Positions 12,501-23,260 are shown, counted from the first letter of the stretch. The stretch: 64,000 nucleotides of DNA from Phialophora verrucosa (GCA_002099365.1 MSED01000007.1:372001-436000), one strand, 5' to 3'. Numbers and translations: made by a program. Notes: generated by a model not told the origin, from the sequence alone.

Positions 12501-13513
12501 CTACTTGGATTGGTGTTCTGGAGCGTTTGAATTTGTAGCTTGCCATCGAAGGAGGCCGTCGCGAATAGGTTAGGGTTATGAGGATTCCACCTTGTCTGGA
12601 ACGTCCAGTTGGTGACGACGGGGTAGTCGCCATAAGCTTGTCCGGTCTGCGGGTTCCAGAGTATCGTTCTGTTGTCTTTTCCGCACGATAGCAGAAGGTC
12701 GTTGTCCTGCGGACACCAAGAGACGGAAAGAACACCCGAATCATGCCCGCGTAATACCTTCTCCGGGGCATTCGAGTTTCTCAAATCCCAGACCAGGATG
12801 ACGGGCTCTTGTTCTAGCGGAACCGCAGTGATCAGGCGCGTAGGCTTATCAGGGTCCCAGGCAATCGCACTGGCCGGTTTCCGTTGAAAATTGTTGAGCG
12901 TCAGGCTCTCTTTTCTCGTCTTCATGTCCCATACCGTCACAAACCCACCACTGCTCCCCGTAACCAATATGTTCGAAACTCGTTTGTTCCAATCGAGACA
13001 ATCGATATCGTCTGCTCGAGCTGCGGTGCTTCCGAGTCGTATAGGTGCATCGAGGTGGTTCAAGTCTGAGATGAACAGTTCTCCTTTGGCACCACCGGTA
13101 GCGAGAAAGTTTGGTATTTTTGGGTTGAACTGTAGAGCTTTGATGGCGCCGCTATGAATCTTGTTGTTGAAGATCGGGGCCTCCGCTGCATCCGATATTG
13201 CCTTATCTGCATCCCAGAGGCCCAAGGAGCCGTTGTCGAAGGCACCTGCGATTATGCCTCTCTTGCGTCCATCCTGTCCTGCAGTCCAGGCAAGGTCGTG
13301 AAAGCCTGTTTCCGTAGGCAGCGAGACTGCCGGGGCCAGTTCATGACCCTGTTGTGGTTTATCCAGGGCGAGATCCCACAACTCGAGGCATGTTTCGTTG
13401 CTGAAGTCGACGTCCACAGCACCTGATTTAGTGCCAGTTGCAATCCAGGAGGATGTCGCATCCGGCGACCATGCGAACGTCGCTGTGCGCGGTATTTCTC
13501 GCAGGCGCACCAT
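9571..13513 (-). CDS. SEC31: SEC31, COPII outer-coat subunit
   Basis: Two exons (13513-10021 and 9914-9571), 1278 residues. Sec31 pairs with Sec13 to form the outer cage of COPII vesicles budding from the ER. The N-terminus starts MVRLREIPRTATFAWSP, typical of the family, followed by WD40 repeats to about residue 340. A helical solenoid with the Sec13-contact region comes next, then a long Pro/Gly-rich linker (about 780-1150) and the conserved C-terminal helical domain in exon 2. The intron (10020-9915) has donor GTAAGT, branch-like CTAAC and acceptor ACAG. Splicing restores the run ARKYPKGDRTHIPP. The open frame extends upstream to 13714, but the family start is the ATG at 13513. Confidence 0.96.
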
Positions 13514-13958
13514 GGCCACGGCAGTGTAGGGGTTTGGCACCGACGGAAATAAAAGGGCTTGTTTCTTTCCTCCTAGAACGGAACTTGGTCGCTCCAAGGG
13601 TGTGGTGAGGCCGGGTTCCGAAGTGCCAGCAGGGAGGAAAAAGAGGAAGAAACAGGTGAAAGGAAGGACTGAGAAACCATGCAAGCACCGACAAGCAAGA
13701 TACGCTCCGGACAATCACTCGGGGCTCAATATGGCAACAGCTGTTCTCAACATGAATTCTTTCGCACTTTTGGATCTGGACACCGTTGAAGTTGGCCGCC
13801 CCCAAGCCTGTCATCCATCCCTGGCCCTCTTCACTCCGCACTCGCAGCCCGCCCTGGCACGTGATATTAATTTTCTGTGTCAAAAGAACCTGCTATCCAT
13901 GTAATGCCACATTACTCGTACTGGGCGTCCAACTGGGCGAGATACTGAAACGTCAATC
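13514..13958. promoter_or_regulatory. Divergent promoter between SEC31 and RRM gene
   Basis: 445 bp between two head-to-head starts. It contains a palindromic CACGTG E-box at 13858-13863, about 95 bp upstream of the RRM gene start, a candidate bHLH site. An open frame runs into this region from SEC31 but lacks family-like sequence. Confidence 0.5.
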
Positions 13959-14476
13959 ATGGCGGAGGCCTCAACTCGCCCTAACAGTACAATCTACGTC
14001 GGGGGGCTCGACACCACCCTGGTCACTGCCGCATCCCTGGCCGAAGCATTTATTCCTTTTGGCGAAATCACGGACATTACACTACCCAAGCCCGAAGCAC
14101 CTTCTTCTACGGAGCTGCACCGCGGTTTTGGCTATGTTGAATTTGAGGATGCCGCCGATGCAACAGAAGCGATCAACAACATGGACCAAAGTGAACTTTA
14201 TGGACGTGTGATCAAGGTTGCCTTAGCCAAGCCTGATCGCAAGGAGACGGGCGAAGCTGGACTGGGAAGCACGACTGCTATCTGGGAACAGGCGAGTGGC
14301 TTATTTTCCAGAACTGGGGAGGCCGCACTGACATCGTCTTTTAGGAAGGTTATCTGGCTAAGTATGGCGCTGCAAGTGAGGATAAAGCTGCTGTCGAACA
14401 ATCGAGGAACGAGCGACCCGCAGATCCCATGGATGGCTTAGAGGGTCTTGACGTTGCAGGACCAAAGCCGGAGTGA
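13959..14476 (+). CDS. RRM protein, cyclophilin-E-like RNA-binding module
   Basis: Two exons (13959-14291 and 14345-14476), 154 residues. One RNA recognition motif fills about residues 10-90, with RNP2 (IYVGGL) and RNP1 (RGFGYVEF) intact. The C-terminal WEQEGYLAKYG segment is what I expect in fungal proteins related to the RRM half of cyclophilin E (PPIE). No isomerase domain is attached, so this is a stand-alone RRM protein. The 53-nt intron has a GC donor (CAG/GCGAGT) and a TTTAG acceptor. Joining at phase 0 gives the WEQEGYL run, which supports the GC-AG call. Without splicing the frame reads into unrelated sequence. Likely role: RNA binding linked to splicing (family inference). Confidence 0.88.
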
Positions 14477-14980
14477 CCCAAGTTCGTGGACTTAGACCGA
14501 AGCCGCGCCAGTATGGGCGTTTGTTCAACGGCCACCAAACACAGTATCCGGGCTACACATCCCGCGTGAAGCGGCCGAGTCCCACGACGAAACAGTAGTC
14601 AGAGCACGCTTCAGCAGCGCGTTCGGACAGGAGCTTAGGAGGGTGGAGGATTGAGACGAAGATTGACTGAGCGAAGGGTAAAGCTGCTGAAGCCGACTGA
14701 ACATTCTGTTTCAGGATACGGAAGGGGTTCCACTAGCTTGTGGATGGGAAGGCGAAGACGCTGGCTCTTGCAATGGTGGAGCTGAATGTAAAAGCGCCGA
14801 AGAATACGGATGCTTTTGCGTCAGACAAGACGGCAACTCCATTCTCACATGTTTGCCTGGTTATATACACGTCCTCGCATTGCGTTGATGTAACTCCATG
14901 CTCGGCAATTTGGGTCTTCCAAGATCCTGAATTCCTCCGCTGACTCAGGACACCATAGCTCGTGCTGAGTCGACGATGAT
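14477..14980. other. Convergent 3' intergenic region
   Basis: About 500 bp between the 3' ends of the RRM gene (+) and the MLRQ-type gene (-). No gene seen. Confidence 0.55.
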
Positions 14981-15476
14981 TTATTCATGTTTCTGGGCGG
15001 ATCTCTGCAGACGAAGGGTCTTGTCGGTCCACAGCTTCCTACCCATGGCGAAGCAAGCTGCGAACAGGGCGAATCTAGCAAGTCGAGTAAATGAGTACGT
15101 GCTTCTTCCATACTTGCGCGCAGGATTTACGTACGCAATGACCACGCCGAGGGGTAGCAGTTCCGGGGGGACTTTCTTCAGCTGGCGGATTCTCTGGGTG
15201 ATGGTATGGGCTGCGCAAGGGCACCTTGGTCAGTAGAGAGACGAGGGACGAATCCGGTCGACACTTCTTACCGCTCTGGTCGTCTTCCTAAAGCAACTGT
15301 TAGCTTCTGATACAGCAGCTCTGGAACAATGCATTTGTGCTCGCCTTTGATCTGAATAATGTCCGGCTGTTGTGGAAGGGTCTGCCGGTTTGCTTTTGGG
15401 CGGATTGACGGAAGGCAGCTTGCCTGAAAGCAGCCGACCGAAGAGGCTGGAGCCTCAAAAGCCTTGCCGTGTTCAT
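14981..15476 (-). CDS. MLRQ/NDUFA4-like (B12D) respiratory small subunit
   Basis: Four exons (15476-15345, 15287-15272, 15210-15135, 15074-14981), 105 residues. The N-terminus is Arg/Ala-rich and fits a mitochondrial presequence (it includes AAFRQAAFRQ, a small internal repeat). The conserved part reads HTITQRIRQLKKVPPELLPL, then a short hydrophobic span and GRKLWTDKTLRL, which I recognise as the B12D/NDUFA4 (MLRQ) family. Such proteins were first listed under complex I and later assigned to cytochrome oxidase in animals. Exon 2 is only 16 nt, and intron 1 uses a GC donor (AAG/GCGAGC). The exon sum closes in frame. It is head to head with COX6B. Confidence 0.88.
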
Positions 15477-15799
15477 CTTGCTTGTTGCGCGGTGGAAGTG
15501 AGTGGAGAGTGAGGTAGAGACCAGGAGACAATTACATAGGATGATGTGACATTGAAGCTGGAATTCCGCAGGTGCTTGCTGCCGGTGGGTGCAAGCTCTC
15601 CCTCTCTGTGGTATGCTCGCCAATCAGAGTGCTTCCAACTGCTCGCGGCTTAGCCTGGAACCTCCGACTTTGAACCTCACTGCAGCAATCCTCAGGTGAC
15701 AACATTGACTCGTACAGCTTGAGCTCTGCTTCAACCCCAGCTTCACCCTATATCCGCCCCTTCCGCCACCGCTGCGAGTAGTGCCCAAGCACCTTCAAC
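15477..15799. promoter_or_regulatory. Bidirectional promoter of two respiratory genes, with CCAAT box
   Basis: 323 bp separate the starts of the MLRQ-type gene (-) and COX6B (+). A CCAATCA motif sits at 15620-15626, near the middle. CCAAT is the site of the HAP (Hap2/3/5) complex, which controls respiratory genes in fungi. The shared use is inferred from layout. Confidence 0.6.
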
Positions 15800-16258
15800 A
15801 TGCCTGATATCGAGGTCCCCGACGCTGATGAACTCGGCGGAAACGTCACCAAGCCCTTCAAGTTCGTTACGGGTACGAAAGAATTCTAGCTAAGAGATGC
15901 GTGAAGACTGTATACTGATCTTACTACAGCTGGTTACGACGCTCGCTTTCCCAACCAGAACCAGTATGTACCTTCCCAAGGACGCCGGGGCCTGTTTGAG
16001 TCTAATGAGGTGGTTGCAGAACAAAACACTGCTGGCAAAACTATGTTGACTACCACAAATGCATCCTGGCGAAAGGAGAGGACTTCAAGCCTTGCAGACA
16101 GGTATTGACATCTCTTTGGGGAGTTGGAAGAGTTCGGACGATGTGCTAATATGACTTAGTTCTACCTGGCATACCGATCACTGTGCCCTAGTTCCTGGAT
16201 TCACCGATGGGATGATCAACGTGAAGCCGGAAATTTCCCGGTCGATTTGGAACACTAG
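15800..16258 (+). CDS. COX12: Cytochrome c oxidase subunit VIb (Cox12)
   Basis: Four exons (15800-15872, 15930-15963, 16020-16101, 16160-16258), 95 residues, too broken up to show as one open frame. It is a small intermembrane-space subunit of complex IV at the dimer interface. After splicing the core reads KHCWQNYVDYHKC (CX9C) followed by CRQFYLAYRSLC (CX10C), the exact Cox6b coiled-coil-helix cysteine pattern for Mia40-dependent import. There is no cleavable presequence, as expected. Donors are GTACGA, GTATGT and GTATTG; all acceptors are AG. The protein ends NFPVDLEH. It shares its promoter with the MLRQ-type gene. Confidence 0.95.
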
Positions 16259-16993
16259 ACGATTACAAGAAACGTATGCTGTCGGATAGGACTAGAAAAT
16301 CCAGGATCCTGTGAGGTGCAAGCAGAGGGAGTGTTGCAAGGAAGCGGAGAATTGTACATAGATCCGGGAGACTCCATGCAGCCAACTCACAACTCTATCA
16401 CGGCCAACAGTGCTAGTGCGATTACTCCTGTTGATTATATGGTGTTCTTTGGTCTCTTCCGCGTCTGTGACTCATGCACAAGAGCATCATTGGCACGGAG
16501 CTGTGTACTCTCAAACAGCCAGACATCTGATATCGTGCCATTACCTGAAATTGCAATTGGCTCGCGCTCTTAGATCTTAGATCGGTTGCTGCATGCTTGA
16601 CAAAGGAAGTTGGCTGAGGAGGAGAAGGATTGTGTTTCTCATTCAACTTGACAGCACATCATGGCGGGTATTGCTCAGAAGTCCCTTGTCTCAACAGCAT
16701 CGACGCATATGCTCATGTGAGCTCAAATCTGTTCTAATGACGCGTGAATCATAGCTCTCAGGCTAGATCCATCGAGGCTCTGACGTTGGGCAGCAAGTCC
16801 CGTCTCTCTGAGAGCATCACCCTTCAAGGAAGAAGAGGTGGTCGTCAGCACACAGCATCCAGGAGGACGACTCAGTTGGACCCACGCGGGTCGCGACTCA
16901 AATGATCTAACAGCAGATGTCGTCTAGAAGTCAGAAGTAGCCCGCCACTCTTGGGCGTCGCGACATTCCGTAGCTCCCCTTTGTACGCATCTC
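16259..16993. other. Convergent intergenic region
   Basis: 735 bp between the 3' ends of COX12 (+) and the Nudix gene (-). Short frames only; nothing recognised. Confidence 0.55.
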
Positions 16994-17526
16994 TCATTTT
17001 TTGAGGGAGCTTCTCTTCAATGCCTCCAACAACTCAGGTCGTCCGTTCAGAAGCTGAATGGCCTGTGCATGGCTGTACCACTGTCGCGACCTCTTGCTCT
17101 TCTCTGGCCAATTTTCCTTCTCCTCGGTCACAGTCGCCTCGAAAAAGTGATAGCTGGCTTTAGGGGCGTTCTTGGTGACGGCGCTCGTAGGTCGTGTGTC
17201 GGCAATGTGGCCGAGGTCCTTGTCAACCTTGCAGATGATCCCAGCTTCTTCCCAGGCCTCTCGAACAGCCGCAACTGCTGCGGATGACTCGTCTAACTCC
17301 CAGCCACCTTTTGGAAGAACCCAGCCGTTGCGGCGGGAGGACTGAATGAGGAGAACTCGAGTCTTGTCGCTAGACAAGGGAACCATGCCGGCGACCAGTC
17401 GCTCGCCTTTTGACCCATAGCCTGTGACACAATTAGCCGCTATCTGACGTTGCAAACAAACAAAGCGAACTTACGCTGGTTGCCGTTGCCGGTGCGAGAA
17501 GTCATAGACATCTCTTGTTTGGCCAT
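16994..17526 (-). CDS. Nudix hydrolase, diphosphoinositol polyphosphate phosphohydrolase type
   Basis: Two exons (17526-17475 and 17421-16994), 159 residues. The Nudix box is complete (GGWELDESSAAVAAVREAWE followed by EAGI), preceded by GWVLPKGG, which is typical of the Aps1/DIPP group that removes the beta-phosphate from inositol pyrophosphates and cleaves diadenosine polyphosphates. The 53-nt intron (GTAAGT to CACAG) joins to give the NQRYGSKGERLVAG run expected before the first strand. I chose the ATG at 17526 (MAKQEMSMTSRTGNG); the in-frame Met codons a few residues later are possible alternatives. No targeting signal, so probably cytosolic or nuclear. Confidence 0.92.
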
Positions 17527-18878
17527 TGTGGCAGACCACGCCAGGAAACAGCCAGGAACGGAAGGCAAGGAAGGGCTTTTGCTACTGCTTGAAGATTCCG
17601 GCTGGGAAGAAGGCAGGGAGCGAACGAAGAAAGAGACGGTGAAGAGCACGTGGGAGCACTTTCGAGCTGCTCCGGTGAGGGCGGACGAGGTCTGGCAGTC
17701 GCAGGAAAGGGAAGACGGGGGATCAAAGATGGGCCATGGTGACGAGGCGAAAGGGTTTTGCGAGAGAGCGCAAATGAAAGATACCTTCAGTCCCGTGTGG
17801 CACGGGGCTGAGGGAAGGGAGTTGACGTGCAGAGCAATGTGAAGTCGGGAGCAGCCATGGTTATGTAGCGGGATTAGTTTTTTTGGCAGTCCCTCGTTCG
17901 GAGGTGCATATGGAAAGTGGACACAGATGGGGGAGTACGAGCGGCGAACCGAAATGCACGGCGTTTCCACAATTCAGCCAACGGCCGCGGGATAAGTTAC
18001 ATGGCGTACAGAGGAACGAGGGATGTTTTGTGCTCAAATGAGCCCTCATACAACCATGAGACTACTGGCTTCGCCCGTTGGGAGTGGGATTTCTGCTGAT
18101 TTTGTCTGTTATTTGAGCATCGCCGCTGCGCAGCGGTGACCGACACAATTGACAGGCTCCAGCACATCTGGTTCGCTGCGGGCTCCTGCAGTGGTGCCTT
18201 GACTTGTTCCTATCGTCTTCTCCCCCTTCCACCCGGCAGAGCACACGAACAACACGCACGTGCCCGTCTTCACGTTTATACTGGTCTAAAATTTCCTCGC
18301 GGACCCCAGTCTCTGTTCCTCTAACCACACTTTTGGCTTGCCTTCACCTCCAGATACGGTCCCTCGGGCCTGTTCGCCCTCAACACCGCTCTTCCCGGGC
18401 TCGTCGAGTCGCTCCGAGCTAAGAGCGCCCCTCCATCAGAACTGCTCACGCGAGCGCCCGGAGATCAAGCAGTAAGTGGGGGTTTTCCTAGAACAACCTT
18501 GAGACTCTACCAGCATCGAGGTTGTTTACGCGTGAGACTGCCATAGCTGCCTCATATTGGCTGCCTTGAAGCTGTCGGTCTGCATATCCCGCGGTAGAGT
18601 TCCCCAAAACTCTGGACTCGATCATCAGGGTGAATCCACCGGCGAACGCTCGCAGTACAAATTGATGTATCTTGAGGCTCACGATCAAGCAGAGCTTCCT
18701 GTTGTCTGCGTGTAGGTCGAGATCAGGTGACATCATACCTCGCCAGCAGTCATCATTCATCATTTCTGGCGGTACGATTGTCAAGGCTGATGCTCGTGTG
18801 ACAAGGTGTCAAGATCTACCCTCGCTGGATCAAGCAGGAAACTAGCCTCATTTCTCAGAGGCTCCCCACGGATTAATC
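17527..18878. promoter_or_regulatory. Divergent intergenic region, Nudix to ATE1
   Basis: 1.35 kb between two divergent starts. A CACGTG E-box lies at 17647-17652, about 120 bp upstream of the Nudix start. An orphan open frame around 18343-18480 has protein-like codons (see findings) but no start and no clear partner exon. No gene is assigned. Confidence 0.45.
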
Positions 18879-20846
18879 ATGACAAACGAAATCTCACTAC
18901 TGAAGCCTCTCGGTATGTCGTATCCTGACGCACCCTGGTGCCCGTCTCGACCATCAACGCGTGGCCTGGCCCGGCCCGCCTGATTCGCACCATGTGGTCA
19001 CATCCATCTAGCAGCAAGGCTGGCACAGTCGTTGACTTTGGATTACGACAGGCTATCAGAGGAAGAACTCATGCGGATATTGCAAGAATGAGACGGGCAG
19101 TAAGTTGTTCTGATTTTCTTGAAGCTGCACTCATCTTCGCCACAGCGCCTCTGTCTGTGTGTGTTTTTTCTTCTGCCGAAGACTTAAACTCATTCCAGGC
19201 TCGTCGTATTACATGTCGTGTGACAACATGCGGGTCGACCATTATCAGTATCTAGTGGACAGGGGGTGGAGACGATCAGGCTCATTATATTACAAACCTG
19301 ATCTCCTGCGTTCATGTTGTCCCCACTACACCATACGGTATGGTAATTTCGTCAGAAACAATATGGTGGATCGAGGCTGATGATGGCAGGCTCCAGGCAT
19401 CAGAGTTCAAGCCCAAAAAGGACCAACGGCAGGCGATAAATCGATGGAATGACTTTGTGCTCGGACCAGAGTACAAGCGAAAGGCTGCTATGCTATGTCC
19501 GCAGACCCGAGAGCAAGTTTGGACTCCTTCCCTCGCTTTTGCTTGCGCTAAATCTCGCAGGGACAAGCGCCGTCTGCGAGGCTGCTTTGATCTCTCTCTT
19601 GCCGTCCACAAAGCCGAATATGATAATGTCAGTCGTCCCAAGGCCAAGAGGACAGGCAATCCAATTGAGCCTGCTCATAAATTCGAGGTTAACCTCGAAG
19701 GGGACAGTTTCACCAAGGAAAAGTAAGCTGCAGCTTGTGGATGCTTTGCCATTACTCACGCACGATAGGTATCAGATATTCCTCAAATACCAGTTGGAAG
19801 TACATAAGGATCCTGCCTCACGCTGGAAGGAAGCTGCCTTCAAGCGATTTCTTTGCACCGGCATTGACCGGAAGATACTGAAGATAAATGGCAAAACCCT
19901 CAAGCTAGGGTCTTACCACCAATGCTACCGGCTCGATGGGAAGCTCGTGGCCGTCGGAGTTCTCGATCTTCTGCCACATGCGGTCAGTTCAGTCTACCTA
20001 TTGTAAGTTACTGCAATATCCATGCAGCAGCGTCTGCTGATGTTCCAGCTATGATCCTGAGTATCAGCACTGGGATTTTGGTAAGGTGAGCGCGCTTCGT
20101 GAGACAGCACTAGCACTGGAGGCTGGCTATGAGTATTATTACATGGGTACGTGGTCGAGATCCGCCTTTACAAGGCTCTGCTCACCTGCAAAAGGATATT
20201 ACATCCACTCATGCATCAAAATGAGGTACAAGGCCAGGTTCACTCCGACATACATGCTAGGTATGCTTTTCTCGACTCTCCATACGCAGGTGCTCACAGA
20301 GTCCAGACCCAGAGAGCTTCGAATGGAATCTCTTCGACGACGCCTACCGCCAGAAGCTCGACGAGAGAAAGTATGTCTCTCCTGCTCGCGATCGAAAATA
20401 TGGCTTGGAAGCGGCAGGGAGCCAGGAGGGCGATGAATCCGACAAAGCGAGGAGCGATGTCCGGAACACTACAAAAGAATTAGGGCAAAAATTCGACGAT
20501 GAGCAAGATCTAGAATTTGACGAAGCAGCCAGTGATGAAGAGGATGCGGAAATACCAGAAGGATCCCTGTTTGATTACGCCATACCAGGCGTATTGACCA
20601 AAGACGAGGTTAAGCAGCTCGATTTGGACCATTGGCGTCTGGTGGTACGCAATGCTTTGATTGAGCTAGAGGTACAAGTCCTCGCCGAATTTGTATGCAC
20701 ACGAGTTGCTGACCGCCTTGCAGGACCTTCGAGGATGGGAGGATTGGAAAATCGACGACCCAGGCTCAATCAAAGGCATTGCCGCGGAGCTGATCGCAGC
20801 CACAGGGCCAAAGCTGCTCCAAAACAGTGCATTGGTACTTTTCTGA
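18879..20846 (+). CDS. ATE1: Arginyl-tRNA-protein transferase ATE1
   Basis: Ten exons: 18879-18912, 19052-19099, 19199-19337, 19390-19512, 19561-19722, 19769-20002, 20049-20146, 20195-20260, 20307-20671, 20724-20846. The sum is 1392 nt, 463 residues. The enzyme adds Arg to N-terminal Asp, Glu or oxidised Cys, feeding the Arg/N-degron pathway. Visible marks: GYQRKNSCGYC near the start, VDRGWRRSG, RSCCPHYTIR (the CxxC plus CC set needed for activity and Fe-S binding), KFEVNLEGDSF, and the catalytic-domain runs YHQCYRLDGKLVAVGVLD, FYDPEY and YYIHSCIKMRYK. An acidic stretch lies at about 370-400. Intron 4 (19513-19560) is 48 nt with a GC donor. Skipping it would add 16 in-frame residues. Confidence 0.93.
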
Positions 20847-21828
20847 ACGCAGTCGCAATGTGACACCAACGACTTACTTAATGAACAAACATCCACCTCG
20901 AAATCCTGGAAGTACGAGTGCTCAATACAACAGCAGGGAACTCTAGTTAAACAAGCACACCTCCATGCATCCTTGTTGACGCCATTTCACCTCTAGCCAC
21001 CAAACAGAGATAACCGCTATTAGTCCACGTGGCCGTCGCCGTCAAAGACTACATCCTCAACCACGTCTCCACTCCCCGAAATGCTTGGTACCGTTCGCCA
21101 CGGAGATATTTCGAGAGGTTGCACTTGTGTATCAGAGAGTCTGACCTGCTGGTCCGCGAAGCAATTAAACCAAGGATGCGTTCTTAGTAAGGTAGTCATC
21201 CCATCAACGCCCGACTTGGATGCTGCTTGAGCTCATACTGAGAATGAACACCTGGTTAATATTCTCTGCAAATAGGAGTCCACAGTTTAGCCCTACAGCC
21301 GCAGTCACCACGACAAGCCCCGCAGATGCCATGACAGACTCTAAACTTCCTATGTCATCTCAGGAGAAGTGATTAGAGAGATTGCCGGATCGCAGATTAC
21401 GCATGTCCAGAACCTGGATCTTTGTAACCGACGGCTTCGTCCCAGGCCAAAGATCAGCTTACTGGGTGGCCGAGAAGAAATCTTGCTCTGGAAGCGGCGA
21501 GACATCACAGTCGCAGAGAGACTTCTCACGTTAATGATTGAAAGTGGAATCAACCTAAGGTGTGATCATCGGAACGAGTAGGTACGCAGCTCCGCCCTAA
21601 CGTGATAAGGTATATATGCTTTTCCTAGGTGAAGTCAAGATCACCCTCTCGCTGTTGATGGCAACCTACTCACCACCGCTGAAATGCACCACAGAGGAAT
21701 GCCAATTTCCACTTAGCGATGCTTGCCTCCCAAACAACCATGGTAGCAGACAAACACCAGCTCGACAGCGTGATGAAAGGGCGTCTCCCTCCCAGTGAAG
21801 CAGACCAAACAGGCAGCGAAGAGATGAG
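20847..21828. other. Intergenic, no supported gene
   Basis: About 1 kb after ATE1. Only short unrelated frames. The right end should hold the promoter of the secreted-protein gene. Confidence 0.5.
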
Positions 21829-22770
21829 GTGATGATGACCTCTCTCAAAATCTTGTTGCTTCTTTCTTTGCTGATGTCTTCTTTTTTTACTCACCCTTGT
21901 CTCGACATAATCATATCCAAATTCTATTACGATCAGATGATGATGACGAAATCCTCTTACAGCATCTTCGCTTTGGGAGCTTCAGCCCTCGACTGCGGCG
22001 CCAACCATGCCGACTCTGGTTATACTCTTGCTATCAATTGTATGCCAATCACCTCCTTTCCCGTGCCGTCCCACGATCCTGCTATGATCCCCTCGATAAC
22101 TGGGGTGGCCCCCATTCGTGAGGACAAGACGCTGAACGCCCCGGAGGGCTTCCAATATCCTGTTCGAACCCTAAACCAGCGGAGCGATCTGTGCCAGGGA
22201 GGCATGACCTTTTGTGGCGGACAATGGAACTGTTGCCCAGATGGCAGCTATTGTACTGTCGATTCACGAGGGGCTGGTGCATGCTGCGTCAATGGAGCAT
22301 TCTGTACTGGTTCATCCACTCCGATTCCCGCACTGACAGGTTCTAATCCCGGCGTCGGGAGTACGGACAGACCAGCGCGGATTTTTGGTCTGCTAGCCCG
22401 ACTTGCAAGATTCGGCCCCACGTCCCTGGCAGACAACAGCACAGTGACCGATCTTGCAGCAGCATCTGATCCTGTCGCTTCTGATGTGGAAGGCAAGAAG
22501 GGGGGCGGTGGCGGCGGGGGAGGGCATGGCGGCGGAGGCAGAGGATCCTACGGAGGCGGTGGAGTGCATGGCGGAGGAGGTGGACGAAGCGCCGCAACCG
22601 TCCATCGACCTATGATGATCTTCAGCATCCCCTTTGCCGCGGCACGCAAAGTCAAGGCTGCCGTGCTCTCGCATCACAATCACGCTGCGGACCCAGCACC
22701 AAAGCCGAAGTTTACGGCGCAAACGCAGATGCAATCCTCCAGTAGAATGTCACAAGTTGGGGAGCAGTGA
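21829..22770 (+). CDS. Secreted Cys-rich, Gly-rich protein
   Basis: 313 residues as an open frame. The N-terminus is strongly hydrophobic. A candidate in-frame 87-nt intron (donor GTCTTC at about 21874, acceptor TTACAG near 21960) would fuse LLLLSLL directly to IIFALGASALDC, a textbook signal peptide with an A-S-A cleavage site. Next comes a small eight-cysteine module at about 125-160 containing FCGGQWNCCPDGSYC, of the kind seen in many fungal secreted or wall proteins. A Gly/His-rich stretch follows (about 225-260). The C-terminus runs into a degenerate tandem repeat that continues beyond the TGA at 22768 in other frames. Function unknown; the true 3' end may lie as far as 23346. Confidence 0.6.
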   Translation: MMMTSLKILLLLSLLMSSFFTHPCLDIIISKFYYDQMMMTKSSYSIFALGASALDCGANHADSGYTLAINCMPITSFPVPSHDPAMIPSITGVAPIREDKTLNAPEGFQYPVRTLNQRSDLCQGGMTFCGGQWNCCPDGSYCTVDSRGAGACCVNGAFCTGSSTPIPALTGSNPGVGSTDRPARIFGLLARLARFGPTSLADNSTVTDLAAASDPVASDVEGKKGGGGGGGGHGGGGRGSYGGGGVHGGGGGRSAATVHRPMMIFSIPFAAARKVKAAVLSHHNHAADPAPKPKFTAQTQMQSSSRMSQVGEQ

Positions 22771-23260
22771 TGCCTCGACCTTTGAGACTTTTCAGGGCGC
22801 TCGGAGCTGTTGTCGAGCGGATGAATGTGACTCTCTTCTGGCCTACCAACATAAGTCTGGAGTCACCACCTAAAATCAAGTTTACAGGGCCCAACCTGGA
22901 AATCATCAAGGCTGAACAGAATCACACGAGCCGTGCCTCCAGTATGTCTCAGCCTCTGAGGTTGTTCAATGTCCCGGTCGGTCTTGCCAGCCAGATCCGG
23001 CTGCTATCATTCCGTCCAAGAGCTCAACTTCTAGACCGGCGCTCCCAAGCTCAAATTCATGGGAGCGAATCTAGCATCCATCAAATCGCAGCAGAACCAG
23101 ACGAGCAGCGGTGCCGGGCTGCCTCGACCCCTCCCACTCTTCGGATTTCCTGTCGTCTTCGCGCAACACGCCAAAGCAACCCTATTGTCGGTTCTGGAGT
23201 TCGCTGACGCCGGGAACAAATCTGTGTGCACTGTCATTGCTAGCGAGTCTGCTGGGGCGT
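22615..23260 (+). repeat. Diverged tandem repeat, ~172-nt unit
   Basis: The pattern P-L-x-L-F-x-x-P ... LLS ... P-K-x-K-F-x-G-x-N ... S-M/L recurs about 3.5 times, with KF-coding positions at about 22711, 22881 and 23056 (spacing 170 and 175 nt). Copies sit in different frames (first and last in one, the middle in another), with stops between them. The final copy ends in an open tail with two Cys that stops at 23344-23346. Confidence 0.6.

Noticed and set aside
13514..13714. Upstream extension of the SEC31 frame (67 extra codons)
   Set aside because: The added residues look like leader sequence with a chance hydrophobic stretch. Sec31 proteins start at MVRLREIPRTA, which is the ATG at 13513.
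17527..17970. Long frame upstream of the Nudix gene, in frame with exon 1
   Set aside because: Composition is random-looking and Cys/Ser/His-rich. The Nudix protein has normal family length when started at 17526.
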